Source of the DNA: Kitagawia praeruptora
Lineage: Eukaryota; Streptophyta; Magnoliopsida; Apiales; Apiaceae
DNA length: 64,000 bases
NCBI GenBank assembly: GCA_037693485.1
Contig: CM075350.1
Location: 67,064,001-67,128,000, forward strand
Direction of reading: 5' to 3'
This document shows positions 1 through 13,201 of the stretch, in pieces. The position numbers and the translations under genes are program-made. Numbering within the stretch: the first letter of the stretch is position 1; every line of letters starts with the position of its first letter. The notes under the pieces are model-generated. The model ran no database searches and was not told the DNA's origin. It saw nothing but the letters and a program-made list of their open reading frames with translations.

Positions 1-1385
1 TAACATAAAATATTAATTATCCATATAAAAGTACAATTATTTCAAGGTAAAAGGATAAAATAAAATTATTTATATATTTCTTTTCTAATCCTTATTCAAA
101 ATAGCTGCAATTTTTTTGAACAATAATAAATAAACGATTTTAACTTTTCGATAAATTCGTAATTAGTGACCGTGAGAATCATGATGAGATACAGAAATAT
201 ATAAATTTTCCTATTAACATCTACAATTTAAATACAAGTAATATTATATAATTTACTTTTACACATTAACAAATTACACATGAGGTGTGACCAACTCGAT
301 TAAATTGAACCAATCCAACCCTTTTCCTTACTGGGTAAATCAATTAAAAAGTTATACATTCGTTATTTCATTATATTTTGTTGGAATAAATTATTATTCT
401 AACTAAACATATTCTTATACTATTACTAATCAATTAATCACGCATGTAAGTTATGAGACGGGCGTCGGCTTTGAATAAAGTTTTATTTAATATTTATAAA
501 TTTTTATTATAAAAATTATGTCGAAATTGTGATTTGGTGTGGAAAAACAATAAGAGGTCTTTATGGAGTTGATGAAGTTGATAATATGTTAGAGGTTCTT
601 CATTTTGTTTACTTAATTAATTTTAAACGACTTAGTATTTATTCAGAATCCAATAATTTTTAAATTCATTTTTATTGGAGATAGAAAATAATTACATGTA
701 CATATTTATTATAAGATTTAATATAAAAGTATGAAAATATGTGAATATCATTTTTGAACACGTGTCAATGAATTTAAATTTAATATTACATACAAAAAAA
801 GTTATTATAAATGCTCAAAAAAAATTAATCAAATGAATTGATAGAGTCGGATCACTCCGAAAAATATAAATCATGACTTACAAAATGTATTTGAATTATG
901 TTTTGTTTGTCATACAACCAAATTTATGATCGACAAGTTAAGTCAATCACACTTCTTATCACATTTACATTATGCTTCTTTTTTCGTCATAAAAACATAT
1001 TTATCAACAAACTAAGTAATAACATATTTCATAATGTCATCAAAAACAAAAATAATTCAAAAATGTTACTTTTACCTATCAATTATCAAACTTTACAAAT
1101 GTTTATCAATATTGGATATTAAAAACATTTTTTATGCAACAAAATAGACGTCGTCAATATTTTCAAAAATATTTTTATTAACACTTAAGAGTTTAACCGA
1201 AACATTTTTTCTTTCTGCTAATTCTTTTCTCCATAATTCTTAAACATTCAAATTTAATTACATTTGATACAAGTTTCAATTTATCATATCAACTTTCAAA
1301 TAATAAAACTCAATAAACAATGATTTTATGTATACGATTTTTAAAAATATTTTCGTGCCGCGCATAACACGGCTTTGTTACCTAG
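1..1385 (+). mobile_element. 3' part of a Helitron running in from the left
   Basis: AT-rich sequence without a gene ends in a typical Helitron 3' terminus: a GC-rich short hairpin (GCCG...CGGC, about 1357-1373), then a short spacer and CTAG at 1382-1385 followed by T. No Rep/helicase coding is visible and the 5' end was not found, so the left limit is arbitrary. The 74-codon open frame at 898-1122 is a chance frame in AT-rich DNA. Confidence 0.55.
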
Positions 1386-1765
1386 TTTGTACTAGTGTTG
1401 TATGACTATTATCTTAGCGATGTTCTAAAAAATGCTAACGGGTCTTTGTAGTGAGACCATCTTGCAGCAATTAATCAGATATATTTAAATATTATTTTTA
1501 TATAAAAGGTTAATTTTCATATTCAAAAATATCTTTTATACTTGTTAAAAAGCATAAATATATTATCATTTGGCTAAAAAATATAATAGGTAAATATCCC
1601 CTTTTATATATCAATTTAATAATAAGTTAAAATTTTACAATTTTATCCCGTTTTATATATCAATTTAATAAAAAGTTAAAATTTCACAATTTCATCCTGA
1701 TCAATTTATGTATCAATTGACTTTTTTTGGTTATTTATTAATTCCGATCAATCAATCAATAAATA
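1386..1765. other. AT-rich spacer between two Helitron termini
   Basis: No gene, tandem repeat or inverted repeat seen apart from a short direct repetition (ttatatatcaatttaataa-like) near 1605-1670. Confidence 0.4.
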
Positions 1766-1860
1766 TCTATATATATATAAAGGAGGATACACGGGAGTTA
1801 GGTGGCGCTCTAAAAGTGTCTCAATCTATTTTTCTAATTTTCTAGAATTTTAGAATTTTA
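1766..1860 (+). mobile_element. Helitron 5' terminus
   Basis: An A followed by TC and the run TCTATATATATATAAAGGAG is the usual form of a plant Helitron 5' end. The following GGGAGTTAGGTGGCGCTC block is GC-richer than its surroundings. The matching 3' terminus (hairpin + CTAG) was not found downstream on this strand; the region to the right is a minisatellite array split by an LTR element. The call rests on terminal sequence only. Confidence 0.5.
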
Positions 1861-1899
1861 AACACTAATAAATGTAAAAATATTATTTAACATATTAGA

Positions 1900-2389
1900 A
1901 TTAGAATAGGTGTTCGAATTTATAGATGAGAAGAGTTCGAATTGATAGGGAAGACATATGATTAGAAGTTCTATTGGAAGTAGAATAAGTATTTATAATG
2001 CATATGATTAAAAATTCTATTGAAAGTAGAATAGGAGTTCGAATTTATAGAGAATATGAATTCGAATTTATAGAAAAAACATATAAATAAAAGTTCTATT
2101 AGAAGTAGAAAATTATCGTTTAAAATATCAGAAATAGAATAGGTGTTCGAATTTATAGAGGAGAAGAGTTCGAATTTGTAGAGAAGACATATGATTAGAA
2201 GTTGTGTTGTAAGTAGAATAAGTATTTATAATGCATATGATTAAAAGTTCTAATGGAAGTAGAATAGGCGTTCGAATTAATAAAGAATAAGAGTTCGAAT
2301 TTATAGAAAAAACATATAAATAAAAGTTCTATTAGAAGTAGAAAAATGTCATTTAACATATTAGTAATAGAATAGATGTTCGAATTTAT
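1900..2389. repeat. Minisatellite array, left part (split by LTR element)
   Basis: Tandem blocks built from variants of GTTCGAATTTATAGAGGAGA, ACATATGATTAGAAGTTC and TATTGGAAGTAGAATA. The block beginning GTTCGAATTTATAGA with a preceding AGGTG or AGATG recurs near 1912, 2144 and 2375, giving a higher-order period of about 232 bp. The array resumes at 13202 after the LTR element. Similar words (AATTGGAAGTAGAATAC) occur once in the Helitron at 30158-30991, suggesting the repeat came from a Helitron. Confidence 0.75.
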
Positions 2390-5300
2390 TGTAACGCCCC
2401 CAAATCCGGGTCAGGAGATTTGGTCGTTACCTAAAAATCCTCAAAATGAAATCACCACTTTAATAAAACATTATTCCTTAAACTTGTCCAAAATTGAAAT
2501 ATAACATCTGTGTGACCCAAACAATCCAAGATCTTTTAGGTTATAGTGCTAGAAACAAGAATCCAATTTCCATTAAATAAAACATTTCTTTACAACAATC
2601 TCTTTGATCAAATCTTAAATCACTGGTATAACTTCGACAAGAAGTATACCAGGCCAACTAATCTAATACATAATAATAATTATCGAAGTTTAACTATATA
2701 AAGTAGACCTTACATTAGATCAAGACCTCCCGCGTCAAATCATCTTCAAGATATCGTCTGCTGCTTCTCTTTTCGAACTGTGCGAATATGTCTCGCCAAA
2801 CTACCTTACTGAAAAGTTAGGGTTTCGAAACAAACAAGTATGAGCGGAAGAAATGCTCAGCAAGTGTGTAGTAAAATAGGAATAATAATAAAACATTGTT
2901 AATGAAAACACACAATATCTATTAAAACTCAAATCACAAAAGATGTATTTTGAATCAAGAATCAGAAAATGAATTAAAATAAAGTATGAAATGGGTATTC
3001 GGACATAACAGGTTCAGTGCTCTACTAGTGGGATCCCGACTACCTAAGCAATTGGTTTAGCTGTATCCTAACAAGGAAGCATCATTAATGATTAATAGTC
3101 TCAAAGGTTATCGACCAGTTCAATACAGTAAATGGTGTATAAATTGGATAAACAAGAATAACATTAAATGTCGACAAGATCGACAATAAATAGAATAATA
3201 CCATAATAAGCATATTTAAAATAATTTCACTTGAACAAGAAGTGAAGGGAAAACACTTGCCTCGAATTCTCAGCTATCATGAAACATCACAGTAATACTG
3301 CTTTCATCTTCTATCTTACGACGTCACAATCTTCTAATTTGATCATTATTTGGTTCAACGCTCTTGCGGTTGCCACAAGTCTCATCCGCCGATATCGAGC
3401 TCGCACGTCAATTCCAATAACAAACATAAGACAATACTTTAGTCTCTAAACGACAATTCTAATACTTTCTATAAACGCTTATAAACTCAACTCGAACGTA
3501 TTAACCATACTCACCAATTTCTCTGTTGGAAGAAGATAATCGAAGACGTCTCCTCTGAACATATATGTTTTCCCGTTGGAAAACGCCTCACAGTGAATAT
3601 GACAACCACAACCAATACTTCATCCATCTTCATCCTTCCTCATTTAACCCTCACTTATATCCGCCGACAATCAGGAGTCAAACTTCCCACTAAATCCCCG
3701 GATAAATAAATCTTCTCCGAACTCAGGAATCTAATCCATATAATATTTTAATATCCGTAAATTTTACTTAAAAACGAAAATAGGATTACCGAATATAACG
3801 GCAACCTCTCCATTTAAAAAGGGTCTCTAATTATTTCTAAGTATTTGCTAACAAATAAATTATTCAAATAGCACTTCTACTTTAAATTGGCTCTTATGAA
3901 TTCTCTACAATCCTCCAAATTTCACTAGTTTAATAATATTAACCTCTATTTATACTCAAAACAAAATAATCTCACAATACATTTTTATCCAATTTAAATC
4001 CATAATTATTATTATTCTCACTTTTAACCAAAGATAATTTATCAAAAGAATTCTACTTTTAATTATCCTCACAATTCTAATTTCTTTTACTCATTTTTAA
4101 TGTTAATCCGATTTTAGCCTCTAACATAATTGGCTCACACAAATCTCAAAAATTCTCATAAAAGCTCTATTTTAATTAAATCCATTTTAAGACAATAAAA
4201 ATATTATAAATCTCTATTTTATTCCAGAAAATAATCCAAGAATTCATTTTAATCTTATAAACAATTTAATAATACTTCCGGCTTTAGTCTCTAAAATAAT
4301 CTGAAACTATTTATTATCAGCCTACCAAAAATAAAACCAAAATTAACTCTATTTACTCACAATCATTTCCTCTTTTTATCAATTAATCATTAAATCTCTA
4401 AATCATGTCCAAATACTAACCAAATATTCTCTATTTAATTAATAACTCATTTTTCTTTACCATTTTAATTTTTAAATAATATTCCATTTTCCAATTTTAA
4501 CAAACTGAATCCATTTTATAAATCCCGAATAAACTTACGATCATTAATTTTATTGGTACGTTAATATTTTATTCAAACAGAAAAATGACGTGGACCCCAC
4601 AGTGGGTCCCACTCCCACCCCTGCGTCTCTCTCAACAGATCTCTCTCGCGTCTCTCCCTCGCTCTCGTCTATCTCTCTGTTTCTCTCCCTCAACCTCCCC
4701 TGCATCTCTCTTCCAACGCCTTCTCACTCCCCCCAATCTCTCATTCTCCTCTTCGTCTCTACTCCCTCTCGCCCCCTCCTCATTCTCTCCTCTTTCTCTC
4801 CTCCCTCTCTATCTCATCTCACTCTCTACAACCTCTCTGCTCTGTCAATCTCGCTGCGTCAATCTCTCCACTCGACATCGCCCTGCACTCCCTTCTCCAA
4901 CTACAAACCATCCCCCTCTCCAACACCACCACTTCGACTCTACCTAAACACACACCATCGACTACAACACCAGCTCTTAATCTCTCTCGACTTCCCATCA
5001 TCTCCCTCGACATCTCCCCTTCCCCTTTACATCACTCTCTCTCCAATCTTTCACTCTCTCCCCTGCTTCACACAACCACAACGCCACCACCATAAAACCA
5101 TCACATAACACTTACCTTACTTCCCTCAATCTCTCCTAGTCTCGCATCTCTCTTGTCCCTCTCTCGCATCCCTTATTCAACATAACAACAACATCAACAC
5201 TCACTCGACCTCCTCACCTTAACTTCAAGCACCTCTCTCTTCTTTCTCATAACCTCCGAATTTAACATCCAATCAAACACCACACACAACACCACGAACA

Positions 5301-5982
5301 CCACCCTCACATCGGTGATGGTCATCTCCAATTTACCATCGAAACACAACAAGCGCCTGTGTTGTACTCTGTCTTTTATGAAGTATATATGGTTCGAAAA
5401 TTTTGGTTAAGTTGAAAGAGATATAGTCTTGCAGGAAGAACAAAGATGGGTGCTTCCTTTTGTATACTCTACTGTTGTTGTTTTATTGTTATGAAATAAA
5501 AGATGTAACCCCTGCTTATAACATAGACTGGTCGGGTTCTGTTTATTTATTCAAGTAGACCACGCATGAGCTGCATACACACACGCTGGAATGTTTCGTG
5601 TCTTGTAAAAGAATGTCTCGTGTCTGTAAAAAGAATGTCGTGCTTTGGGCAGAATAACTCGTTTTCTGAAATCGAAAAATGTTGTCTCTTCTCGTGTTTA
5701 AAAAAATCCGATCAGTAATATTAATCTCATTTTTCCCCCGCTGGCCAAATTAAACGAGACCTAATTTCGTTTTCTAAAATAAATCCGATCCAAAATTTAA
5801 AATCCTCTTTTCCTAAATTTTCCTAATTTCAGTAAATACCGATTAAATATATTATAATAATTACTCCCAAATGAATATTAAAATTTACCAAAACGCGCTA
5901 AATAAAATATATCAGTGCATCGCTCTTAATTAAAATTTAAATATCGAGTAGGAAAATTATTCGAAAATTCACGGTTATTACA
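2390..5982 (-). repeat. Element 1 LTR (3' LTR in element sense)
   Basis: First copy of the 3593-bp LTR. It includes a strongly pyrimidine-biased plus strand at about 4617-5060 (TCTCTC-rich), which is purine-rich in element sense. The two overlapping frames at 4585-5108 encode only low-complexity Ser/Pro/Leu and come from this tract. The motif CACTTGCTGAGCAT (minus strand, 2853-2866) is shared with element 2. Confidence 0.92.
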
Positions 5983-5998
5983 GTCTTCCCCCCTTATA
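5983..5998 (-). promoter_or_regulatory. Polypurine tract of element 1
   Basis: Read on the minus strand, AAGGGGGGAAGAC directly abuts the LTR. This is the second-strand primer position of gypsy elements, and it follows a GAGGACGGAATCC block that is also found before the PPT of element 2 (with one change). Confidence 0.85.
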
Positions 5999-6690
5999 GG
6001 ATTCCGTCCTCGGAATCAAAATTACGCACTAAACAAATTTGGATATTTATTCCGATTTCACTTTCCAATTCCTACGTGGCTTCCTCAACTAGGCGGTTTC
6101 TCCAAAGTACTTTTTCCAAATTTTCTCTCTTAGTTCTTAACTCTCACACTTTGAAATCTCGGATCTACACTCGTTGTTCCTCGTATGTCAAATCAGAATG
6201 TATCTCCCCTTGTTCGTATGTTATAACCTGTCTGAAATCAGAATGATACTCTCCTAACGCAGAAACATGAAGCATATCGTGGATGTGCTAAAGGTTTGGA
6301 GGTAGGGCCAGCTGATAAGCTAGTGGTCCTATCTTCCTGGAAATCTAAAAAGGTTCTATATATCTAGGGCTCAATTTGCCTTTTCTTCCTGAATCTTATT
6401 ACTCCCTTCCACGGTGAAACTCTTATTATCACCTTATTTCCCACTTCAAATGCTTTGTCTTTTCTTTTTGTCTGTCGGTCTGTGGATGATAGGCAATGCT
6501 CAGATTTAATCTCGTGCCAAGACATTCCTGAAAACTTTTCCAAAATCGAGAAGTAAAACCACCGTCTCTATCACATATAATTGAAACAGGCACTCTATGT
6601 CGAACCATAATTTCCCTTAGGTATATCTTCACAAATCTTTCAACGGAGTACATGTCACTAATTGGTAGAAAATGCGTAATCTCATTTGAA
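5999..6690 (-). pseudogene. Integrase C-terminal relic of element 1 (chromovirus)
   Basis: The minus strand keeps the distal part of a Ty3/gypsy integrase. A 74-codon frame (6653-6429) has YLREIMVRHRVPVSI, then ICDRD (position of the second catalytic Asp), FTSRFWKSF and AYHPQTD, the usual end of the catalytic core. Right after QTDRQKEK the sequence jumps to a VGNKV..RVSPWKGVIRF block typical of the GPY/F region, so about a hundred codons are missing. Further on, VLWRNRLVEEAT is followed by TAG (6072-6074) where a Trp codon is expected in the VEEATWE motif of chromoviral integrase tails. The first catalytic Asp, reverse transcriptase and protease are absent. It cannot make an active integrase. 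Family assignment is good; clade (Tekay/Del-like) is inference. Confidence 0.85.
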
Positions 6691-9590
6691 AAGCAGTCTC
6701 TATTTTAGCATCAATTCCTTAAACTTGATCAACCCATTCTATGTCGACGTGAAGGTATATTGGACCCTAAAAAAAAAAATCAACAGGTCTGTCTTTACTC
6801 CTTTTAATCACTGATAACTTTAGGAATCATAAGGTTTTACAGCAAAATGAATCGTAGGTGCAAAGCTCATCTTCAATTGAAGTATAATTGATCGTCAAAT
6901 AAAGTATGGTGCCAGCAAGACAAAGAAGAACAAAATGAAGGTTAAATCTCCTTAGACGATCTTACTCTCAACACGTGCCAGTAACCGTATTTCGCATCTG
7001 GTTTGTATCCTTATCGTACTCTCTATAATGCTCGTTAAATAGTTAAAATCGCAGAAGGAACTTCTAGGAGGTACATGCGGATATCTAGGTGGCTTCTTCC
7101 TAATTAATAGCTCTGATTGCCCAAGTAGCTCATGCGGCTCCGAATCAGCTGGTTTGTCCATAGCCAAATCTTCGGATGAATCGAACTCCTACTCACGCGA
7201 TGTGTCGGGATACCTAATAACATTACAACACTCGTCATCCGATCTAAACTCTTCTTCTGCACGACCTAGGTTTATCGATACCCTAAATCGTAGTCAACTA
7301 GTAATAATCTCTAAAGATTCCACAGTAGACATCTTCAACAGCGAGAAGTTCTATCCAGTTAAACCTAAACATCTCAATGTTGGCTCATCATCTCGACTCA
7401 TCATAGTCCTTTCTTTAATTCCTCGAAACTTTCTTAGTCATCACTCATCCGTTCACGTAAAACTTTATTATACAATCACAGCCAAAACAGGCACAACATT
7501 CTTCTTACCTCTATTCGAAAGACTCATTTTTATCACATTTCACTGTTAGAAACATTATATTAATACCCAAGGGTGAGCACATAAAATGTTTGGCAAGTTC
7601 ACTACCCCAAATCTTTCACAGGAAATTTTTATAACTCGGCGATAATGAAAGATAATGCTAGAACGAAAAGGAGACTCGGAAAATTTTCAATCATGAAAGC
7701 CGTAAAGGCAACTTCTCAAAATTTATGAGAATATAGAAAACTCTTTCAAAATCTCTGGTAACTCAAGGAATTCAAATCATCTCAACCACAAGATCATCAG
7801 AAACAAACTTCTCAACAATTTCAAGAATTTCAAGAAAAGCATCAACTTATTTGGCAGCTCAGAATTTAAGAAAAGATTACTGGTCTTCCATCCGCTCGGT
7901 ATCCCCCATGGTGCGATCAACTACCATGTCTCAAGGTACCGTCCTCCTGTGATACCCCACCTAGCCTGATCAGGGCTATGATGTGGTACCCCCGAAATTT
8001 TTCTCTTTGCTAGCATAAAATGGGTTATCATTTTCAACCCTGGCAACATTAGTGCCAAAATAATCATCCGTCTTCACGATACCCCACAGCGCGATCAACC
8101 ACTGTGTCGCAAGTACCGCACACCCGTGATACCCCATAGCACGATCACTACTATGTCGCAAGTACCACTATATCGTTCTGCTAGCGTAAAGGTGGTTGAA
8201 AAGTCAACCTGGCAACATTTGTGCCAAAATACAAATATTTTTCTTTCGATACCACGAGTTTATTTTCCCCGTGTTGATCTGAAAGAACACCCATGGGCCA
8301 TCTCCCATGTTGACCAGTGGATTACATGATTTTTTTCCTCCGAATAAGATATTTTGATTTGGATTCCTATTCGATTCTGGCTGATCGTCAGTCTACACTT
8401 TGTACAAGACCGACCTGAACAATAGGCCGTCACAATATTTTTAAAAGAAATTTATTTATTATATTGACACGAACAATATGTCAATACAAGACAATAAAGT
8501 AACAACCCTTGAACAAGAAGGGTTCGTTAATCAGAATAAATCATATGGAGTCGTCTTGAAATAATAAGAACGACTCGATTCAAAAAAGAAAACTTCCAAA
8601 TACGCTAGAGTAGGTATTATAGAGGAAATTCTGATGATAAGCTGTTCTTCTGTTCTCTATTCTGAATGTATCTATTTTGATTCGAACAATGAATCAAATT
8701 TGAATATTGAAACAAAATTTATCGGTTCTGAATAATAGATCCGATTGAAGTCGATAAAATTTCAACTACCTCGATATATGAGTGTAGTTATAACTGAAAT
8801 AATATTTAAGGGTCATCTCAAAAAAATAAGATGCCCTAGATTTCAATCTAAGTATGTTCTCTGTATTTATCAAGATTTTGGGAAAGCAACCGAATAATCT
8901 TCAACAATTTTAACAAGGTAGACACTTCAAGAAGTATAACTTGGTTATCAAGGGATAAAATAAATAAAGGTTACCATTTTAATAAATGATCCGAACTATG
9001 AACCATTGCTCAATGTCAAGGAAAGTAGTTTAATTTGAGAGATAATTTCCACTGATAAGAATAAATATTTAGTTGTCTAGAAGCAATTAGACAAGCTTTC
9101 AGCCAAATGATATTAAGGAGTCGTCCCGATCAATGAGAACGACTAAAGATTTAAAATTCATTTTCTGCGCACAAAAGAGCTTTAGATGATTTAATACTTC
9201 AATAAATAAGTCAACTCTAAAATTCTCATCACATCTTAATAATCAGCATTTCGCCAAGAATTTTCCACAATAAACAGGAATCTTTCGAAAAATAAAATTC
9301 TCAGAAAATCTCATAAATTCTTTAGGAGATAAGGGATAGAATGAACTTGCCTCAGTCTTTGTGTTTGCTCAACCCGCTTAAGACTTACTCTCTGAAAATC
9401 CGTAGTAGACATCGACAGTCTCAAGGTGTCTTTATCCAATTTTAGCGCAACCATCTCACGCGAACACTCAATTCTTAACCTACTAATTGGTACTATATCC
9501 CATAGTCCAACAAGAACTCTATATGAGTTCAGACGTTCCTTACTTAGCTATACACACTCCTACTCACTCTCGTTTCTAGTTTACTATAAC
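6691..9590 (-). mobile_element. Non-coding interior of element 1
   Basis: No frame here matches gag, protease, RT or RNase H that I can recognise. Two stretches stand out. At 7890-8330 there are diverged direct repeats containing GATACCCCA...GCGATCA..CTATGTCGCAAGTACC and GGCAACATT.GTGCCAAAAT (at least three and two copies). At 7154-7549 (plus) an antisense frame begins with SSDESNSYSRD, which resembles the antisense frame of element 2 at 53177-52992. Confidence 0.6.
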
Positions 9591-9591
9591 C

Positions 9592-9605
9592 TGTCTCTGA
9601 TACCA
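9592..9605 (-). promoter_or_regulatory. Primer binding site of element 1 (initiator Met tRNA type)
   Basis: Minus strand TGGTATCAGAG starts three bases after the LTR. It is the standard complement of the 3' end of plant initiator methionine tRNA. It fixes the element's polarity as minus. Confidence 0.9.
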
Positions 9606-9608
9606 TTC

Positions 9609-12600
9609 TGTAACGCCCCCAAATCCGGGTCAGGAGATTTGGTCGTTACCTAAAAATCCTCAAAATGAAATCACCACTTTAATAAAACATTATTCCTTAA
9701 ACTTGTCCAAAATTGAAATATAACATCTGTGTGACCCAAACAATCCAAGATCTTTTAGGTTATAGTGCTAGAAACAAGAATCCAATTTCCATTAAATAAA
9801 ACATTTCTTTACAACAATCTCTTTGATCAAATCTTAAATCACTGGTATAACTTCGACAAGAAGTATACCAGGCCAACTAATCTAATACATAATAATAATT
9901 ATCGAAGTTTAACTATATAAAGTAGACCTTACATTAGATCAAGACCTCCCGCGTCAAATCATCTTCAAGATATCGTCTGCTGCTTCTCTTTTCGAACTGT
10001 GCGAATATGTCTCGCCAAACTACCTTACTGAAAAGTTAGGGTTTCGAAACAAACAAGTATGAGCGGAAGAAATGCTCAGCAAGTGTGTAGTAAAATAGGA
10101 ATAATAATAAAACATTGTTAATGAAAACACACAATATCTATTAAAACTCAAATCACAAAAGATGTATTTTGAATCAAGAATCAGAAAATGAATTAAAATA
10201 AAGTATGAAATGGGTATTCGGACATAACAGGTTCAGTGCTCTACTAGTGGGATCCCGACTACCTAAGCAATTGGTTTAGCTGTATCCTAACAAGGAAGCA
10301 TCATTAATGATTAATAGTCTCAAAGGTTATCGACCAGTTCAATACAGTAAATGGTGTATAAATTGGATAAACAAGAATAACATTAAATGTCGACAAGATC
10401 GACAATAAATAGAATAATACCATAATAAGCATATTTAAAATAATTTCACTTGAACAAGAAGTGAAGGGAAAACACTTGCCTCGAATTCTCAGCTATCATG
10501 AAACATCACAGTAATACTGCTTTCATCTTCTATCTTACGACGTCACAATCTTCTAATTTGATCATTATTTGGTTCAACGCTCTTGCGGTTGCCACAAGTC
10601 TCATCCGCCGATATCGAGCTCGCACGTCAATTCCAATAACAAACATAAGACAATACTTTAGTCTCTAAACGACAATTCTAATACTTTCTATAAACGCTTA
10701 TAAACTCAACTCGAACGTATTAACCATACTCACCAATTTCTCTGTTGGAAGAAGATAATCGAAGACGTCTCCTCTGAACATATATGTTTTCCCGTTGGAA
10801 AACGCCTCACAGTGAATATGACAACCACAACCAATACTTCATCCATCTTCATCCTTCCTCATTTAACCCTCACTTATATCCGCCGACAATCAGGAGTCAA
10901 ACTTCCCACTAAATCCCCGGATAAATAAATCTTCTCCGAACTCAGGAATCTAATCCATATAATATTTTAATATCCGTAAATTTTACTTAAAAACGAAAAT
11001 AGGATTACCGAATATAACGGCAACCTCTCCATTTAAAAAGGGTCTCTAATTATTTCTAAGTATTTGCTAACAAATAAATTATTCAAATAGCACTTCTACT
11101 TTAAATTGGCTCTTATGAATTCTCTACAATCCTCCAAATTTCACTAGTTTAATAATATTAACCTCTATTTATACTCAAAACAAAATAATCTCACAATACA
11201 TTTTTATCCAATTTAAATCCATAATTATTATTATTCTCACTTTTAACCAAAGATAATTTATCAAAAGAATTCTACTTTTAATTATCCTCACAATTCTAAT
11301 TTCTTTTACTCATTTTTAATGTTAATCCGATTTTAGCCTCTAACATAATTGGCTCACACAAATCTCAAAAATTCTCATAAAAGCTCTATTTTAATTAAAT
11401 CCATTTTAAAACAATAAAAATATTATAAATCTCTATTTTATTCCAGAAAATAATCCAAGAATTCATTTTAATCTTATAAACAATTTAATAATACTTCCGG
11501 CTTTAGTCTCTAAAATAATCTGAAACTATTTATTATCAGCCTACCAAAAATAAAACCAAAATTAACTCTATTTACTCACAATCATTTCCTCTTTTTATCA
11601 ATTAATCATTAAATCTCTAAATCATGTCCAAATACTCACCAAATATTCTCTATTTAATTAATAACTCATTTTTCTTTACCATTTTAATTTTTAAATAATA
11701 TTCCATTTTCCAATTTTAACAAACTGAATCCATTTTATAAATCCCGAATAAACTTACGATCATTAATTTTATTGGTACGTTAATATTTTATTCAAACAGA
11801 AAAATGACGTGGACCCCACAGTGGGTCCCACTCCCACCCCTGCGTCTCTCTCAACAGATCTCTCTCGCGTCTCTCCCTCGCTCTCGTCTATCTCTCTGTT
11901 TCTCTCCCTCAACCTCCCCTGCATCTCTCTTCCAACGCCTTCTCACTCCCCCCAATCTCTCATTCTCCTCTTCGTCTCTACTCCCTCTCGCCCCCTCCTC
12001 ATTCTCTCCTCTTTCTCTCCTCCCTCTCTATCTCATCTCACTCTCTACAACCTCTCTGCTCTGTCAATCTCGCTGCGTCAATCTCTCCACTCGACATCGC
12101 CCTGCACTCCCTTCTCCAACTACAAACCATCCCCCTCTCCAACACCACCACTTCGACTCTACCTAAACACACACCATCGACTACAACACCAGCTCTTAAT
12201 CTCTCTCGACTTCCCATCATCTCCCTCGACATCTCCCCTTCCCCTTTACATCACTCTCTCTCCAATCTTTCACTCTCTCCCCTGCTTCACACAACCACAA
12301 CGCCACCACCATAAAACCATCACATAACACTTACCTTACTTCCCTCAATCTCTCCTAGTCTCGCATCTCTCTTGTCCCTCTCTCGCATCCCTTATTCAAC
12401 ATAACAACAACATCAACACTCACTCGACCTCCTCACCTTAACTTCAAGCACCTCTCTCTTCTTTCTCATAACCTCCGAATTTAACATCCAATCAAACACC
12501 ACACACAACACCACGAACACCACCCTCACATCGGTGATGGTCATCTCCAATTTACCATCGAAACACAACAAGCGCCTGTGTTGTACTCTGTCTTTTATGA

Positions 12601-13201
12601 AGTATATATGGTTCGAAAATTTTGGTTAAGTTGAAAGAGATATAGTCTTGCAGGAAGAACAAAGATGGGTGCTTCCTTTTGTATACTCTACTGTTGTTGT
12701 TTTATTGTTATGAAATAAAAGATGTAACCCCTGCTTATAACATAGACTGGTCGGGTTCTGTTTATTTATTCAAGTAGACCACGCATGAGCTGCATACACA
12801 CACGCTGGAATGTTTCGTGTCTTGTAAAAGAATGTCTCGTGTCTGTAAAAAGAATGTCGTGCTTTGGGCAGAATAACTCGTTTTCTGAAATCGAAAAATG
12901 TTGTCTCTTCTCGTGTTTAAAAAAATCCGATCAGTAATATTAATCTCGTTTTTCCCCCGCTGGCCAAATTAAACGAGACCTAATTTCGTTTTCTAAAATA
13001 AATCCGATCCAAAATTTAAAATCCTCTTTTCCTAAATTTTCCTAATTTCAGTAAATACCGATTAAATATATTATAATAATTACTCCCAAATGAATATTAA
13101 AATTTACCAAAACGCGCTAAATAAAATATATCAGTGCATCGCTCTTAATTAAAATTTAAATATCGAGTAGGAAAATTATTCGAAAATTCACGGTTATTAC
13201 A
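9609..13201 (-). repeat. Element 1 LTR (5' LTR in element sense)
   Basis: Second copy of the 3593-bp LTR at a constant offset of 7219 from the first, with no indel seen. Differences noticed: near 4189/11408 (G/A), near 4417/11636 (A/C) and near 5728/12947 (A/G). It carries the same pyrimidine-rich tract (about 11836-12279). Confidence 0.92.

Larger units (their letters stand above)
2390..13201 (-). mobile_element. LARD-like Ty3/gypsy chromovirus derivative (element 1)
   Basis: A complete LTR retrotransposon insertion of 10,812 bp, sense strand minus. The two LTRs (2390-5982 and 9609-13201) are the same length, 3593 bp, and differ by only about three substitutions that I noticed. TGTAAC/GTTACA-type termini are flanked by the 5-bp target duplication TTTAT (2385-2389 and 13202-13206). 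The primer site and polypurine tract are in the expected places for a minus-strand element. The interior is only 3.63 kb and keeps no intact gag-pol, just an integrase relic. Long LTRs with a short, non-coding interior match the LARD class of non-autonomous elements. It landed inside the minisatellite array. Confidence 0.9.

Noticed and set aside
4585..5108. 172-codon frame rich in Ser, Pro and Leu (also at 11809-12327)
   Set aside because: It is produced by a TCTCTC-rich tract on the antisense strand of the LTR; low complexity, several overlapping frames stay open, no domain.
7154..7549. 131-codon plus-strand frame in element 1 as a gene
   Set aside because: It is antisense to the element with no recognised domain; kept only as an observation because of similarity to element 2.
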